Source: Actinomycetota bacterium (GTDB lineage Bacteria > Actinomycetota > UBA4738 > HRBIN12). From it: a stretch of DNA of 13,023 nt. Numbering within the stretch: position 1 is the stretch's first letter; every line of letters begins with the position of its first letter. A program made the translations under genes and the position numbers. Positions 12,320-13,023 of this stretch are shown here, piece after piece. The notes beneath the pieces are model-generated. The model saw only the letters and a program-made list of their open reading frames with translations. It did no database searches and was not told the origin of the DNA. Location: contig SIRV01000126.1 of NCBI GenBank assembly GCA_004366195.1, positions 1-13,023 of the forward strand, in the 5' to 3' direction.

Positions 12320-12937
12320 TCAACCGAGCTCCCGCGCCTCCTCGAGGTTCTCGCGCGCCTCGTTCAGCGCCGCGACGGCCACGACGAGGGCGGCACGGGG
12401 GGCCGCCCACCACCAGCCGAGCACGGCGTTCAGCGCGAGCCCGGCCAGCGTCGCGCTCGACAGGATCCCGTCGAGGAAGGTCATGGAGGCCTCCGAGCGC
12501 AGCGGCGAGGAGCCGAGGGCTCGCGCCAGGCGATGCTTGGCCGCCGCCAGCGTGAACATCACGACCGCGGTGACGGCGAGGTAGGCGATCCCCAGAGGCG
12601 ACTCCCCCGCGCGCCGCCCGGTGAAGAGGTCCCGCGCCGCGGCGGCGGCGAGGACCACGGCGAGCAGGACGAAGGCCGCTGCCACCAGGCGGAGGGCGAG
12701 GCGCGTGCGCTCGGGGTGGTCGGTCTCGTGTCGAGGGAGCACGTGCCACACGACGACGGACGAGGCGAAGACCTCGATGATGGAGTCGGCCCCGAACCCG
12801 ATCAGCGCGAGCGAACGCGCCAGGACGCCGAGGACGATGGTGAGGACGGCCTCGGCCAGGTTCCAGGCGATCGTCGCGTACTCCAGGCGGAGCGCTGTGC
12901 GCTGGAGGGCGGAGCGAGCGTCGGCCGGGGAGCTCAC
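12320..12937 (-). CDS. Cation diffusion facilitator-like membrane protein lacking the C-terminal domain
   Basis: A 205-residue protein with six expected spans (about 21-42, 45-65, 80-101, 116-134, 154-174, 180-192). It resembles the membrane half of cation efflux (CDF) proteins. IGFGADSIIEVFASSVVVW (46-64) corresponds to span 2 and EASMTFLDGILSSATLAGL (149-167) to span 5. CDF zinc transporters bind metal with a His/Asp-x-x-x-Asp pair in each of these spans. Here the pairs read D51/E55 and M152/D156, so the span-5 histidine is replaced and zinc binding is doubtful. The cytoplasmic metal-sensing domain is absent: the protein ends in a charged helix (NEARENLEEARELG). GTG 12937 is the first start after the upstream stop four bases away, with GGTGA as a weak ribosome site. 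It may carry a different cation or be a divergent, non-transporting relative. Confidence 0.65.
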   Translation of the reverse strand: MSSPADARSALQRTALRLEYATIAWNLAEAVLTIVLGVLARSLALIGFGADSIIEVFASSVVVWHVLPRHETDHPERTRLALRLVAAAFVLLAVVLAAAAARDLFTGRRAGESPLGIAYLAVTAVVMFTLAAAKHRLARALGSSPLRSEASMTFLDGILSSATLAGLALNAVLGWWWAAPRAALVVAVAALNEARENLEEARELG

Positions 12938-12941
12938 GGGA

Positions 12942-13023
12942 TCACCGCACCAGCTCCACGAGTCCCACGACGACCCCGATCGCCACCACGACGCGCCGGA
13001 GGCGCTCCGCTCGCATCCGCCCG
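12942..13023 (-). CDS. C-terminal end of a membrane protein (partial)
   Basis: The minus-strand frame enters from the right edge and stops at TGA 12944-12942, four bases before the GTG of the CDF-like gene. The visible 26 residues end in RAERLRRVVVAIGVVVGLVE followed by LVR: a basic loop and then a hydrophobic helix. This resembles the last span of multi-span permeases such as TauE/SafE proteins, but too little is visible to name it. The four-base spacing suggests an operon with the CDF-like gene. Alternatively, the ATG at 13016 would give a 24-residue peptide on its own. Confidence 0.4.
   Translation of the reverse strand, partial: GRMRAERLRRVVVAIGVVVGLVELVR

Overview
The window is about 70% GC. 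Its genes use many GTG starts with purine-rich ribosome binding sites, it carries two lipoproteins with recognisable lipoboxes, and one of these is an LppM-type lipoprotein. Together these point to a high-GC actinobacterial (Actinomycetota) genome, probably a soil or aquatic lineage outside the well-studied genera. I cannot place it more finely, and no rRNA, tRNA, CRISPR array or insertion sequence is visible.

Layout: (1) 1-1638, minus strand: the first 95 codons of a fold-type III PLP decarboxylase (diaminopimelate decarboxylase-like), preceded by a tightly coupled pair of exported proteins, one cysteine-containing and unrecognised, the other carrying RTX-like Asp/Gly calcium-binding repeats. 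This pair has visibly lower GC and an AT-rich promoter. (2) 1878-5788, plus strand: a dimethylglycine/sarcosine dehydrogenase-type flavoprotein fused to a GcvT folate domain, overlapping by one base the start of a non-pyrrolysine MttB-family methyltransferase. (3) 5792-9303, minus strand: a Rieske non-haem iron oxygenase of the glycine betaine/carnitine monooxygenase type, a YczE/YitT-like membrane protein, a SatP-type monocarboxylate transporter and an LppM-type lipoprotein. (4) 9367-12177, minus strand: a compact spermidine/putrescine-type ABC importer (binding lipoprotein, PotB-like and PotC-like permeases) with no ATPase gene in view. (5) 12320-13023, minus strand: a short cation-diffusion-facilitator-like protein and the tail of a further membrane protein.

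The unifying theme is catabolism of quaternary or methylated amines such as glycine betaine, carnitine, proline betaine or dimethylglycine. The binding protein is rich in aromatic residues and the two permeases could bring such a compound in. The Rieske oxygenase would demethylate or cleave a quaternary ammonium using O2. The MttB homologue could remove a methyl group by the corrinoid route. The flavoprotein would oxidise dimethylglycine or sarcosine and pass the one-carbon unit to tetrahydrofolate. SatP could handle short acids. An oxygen-dependent and a corrinoid-type demethylase side by side, with the reductase, corrinoid protein and ABC ATPase all absent from the window, is the most interesting aspect. 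Assigning a substrate to any of these genes is inference.
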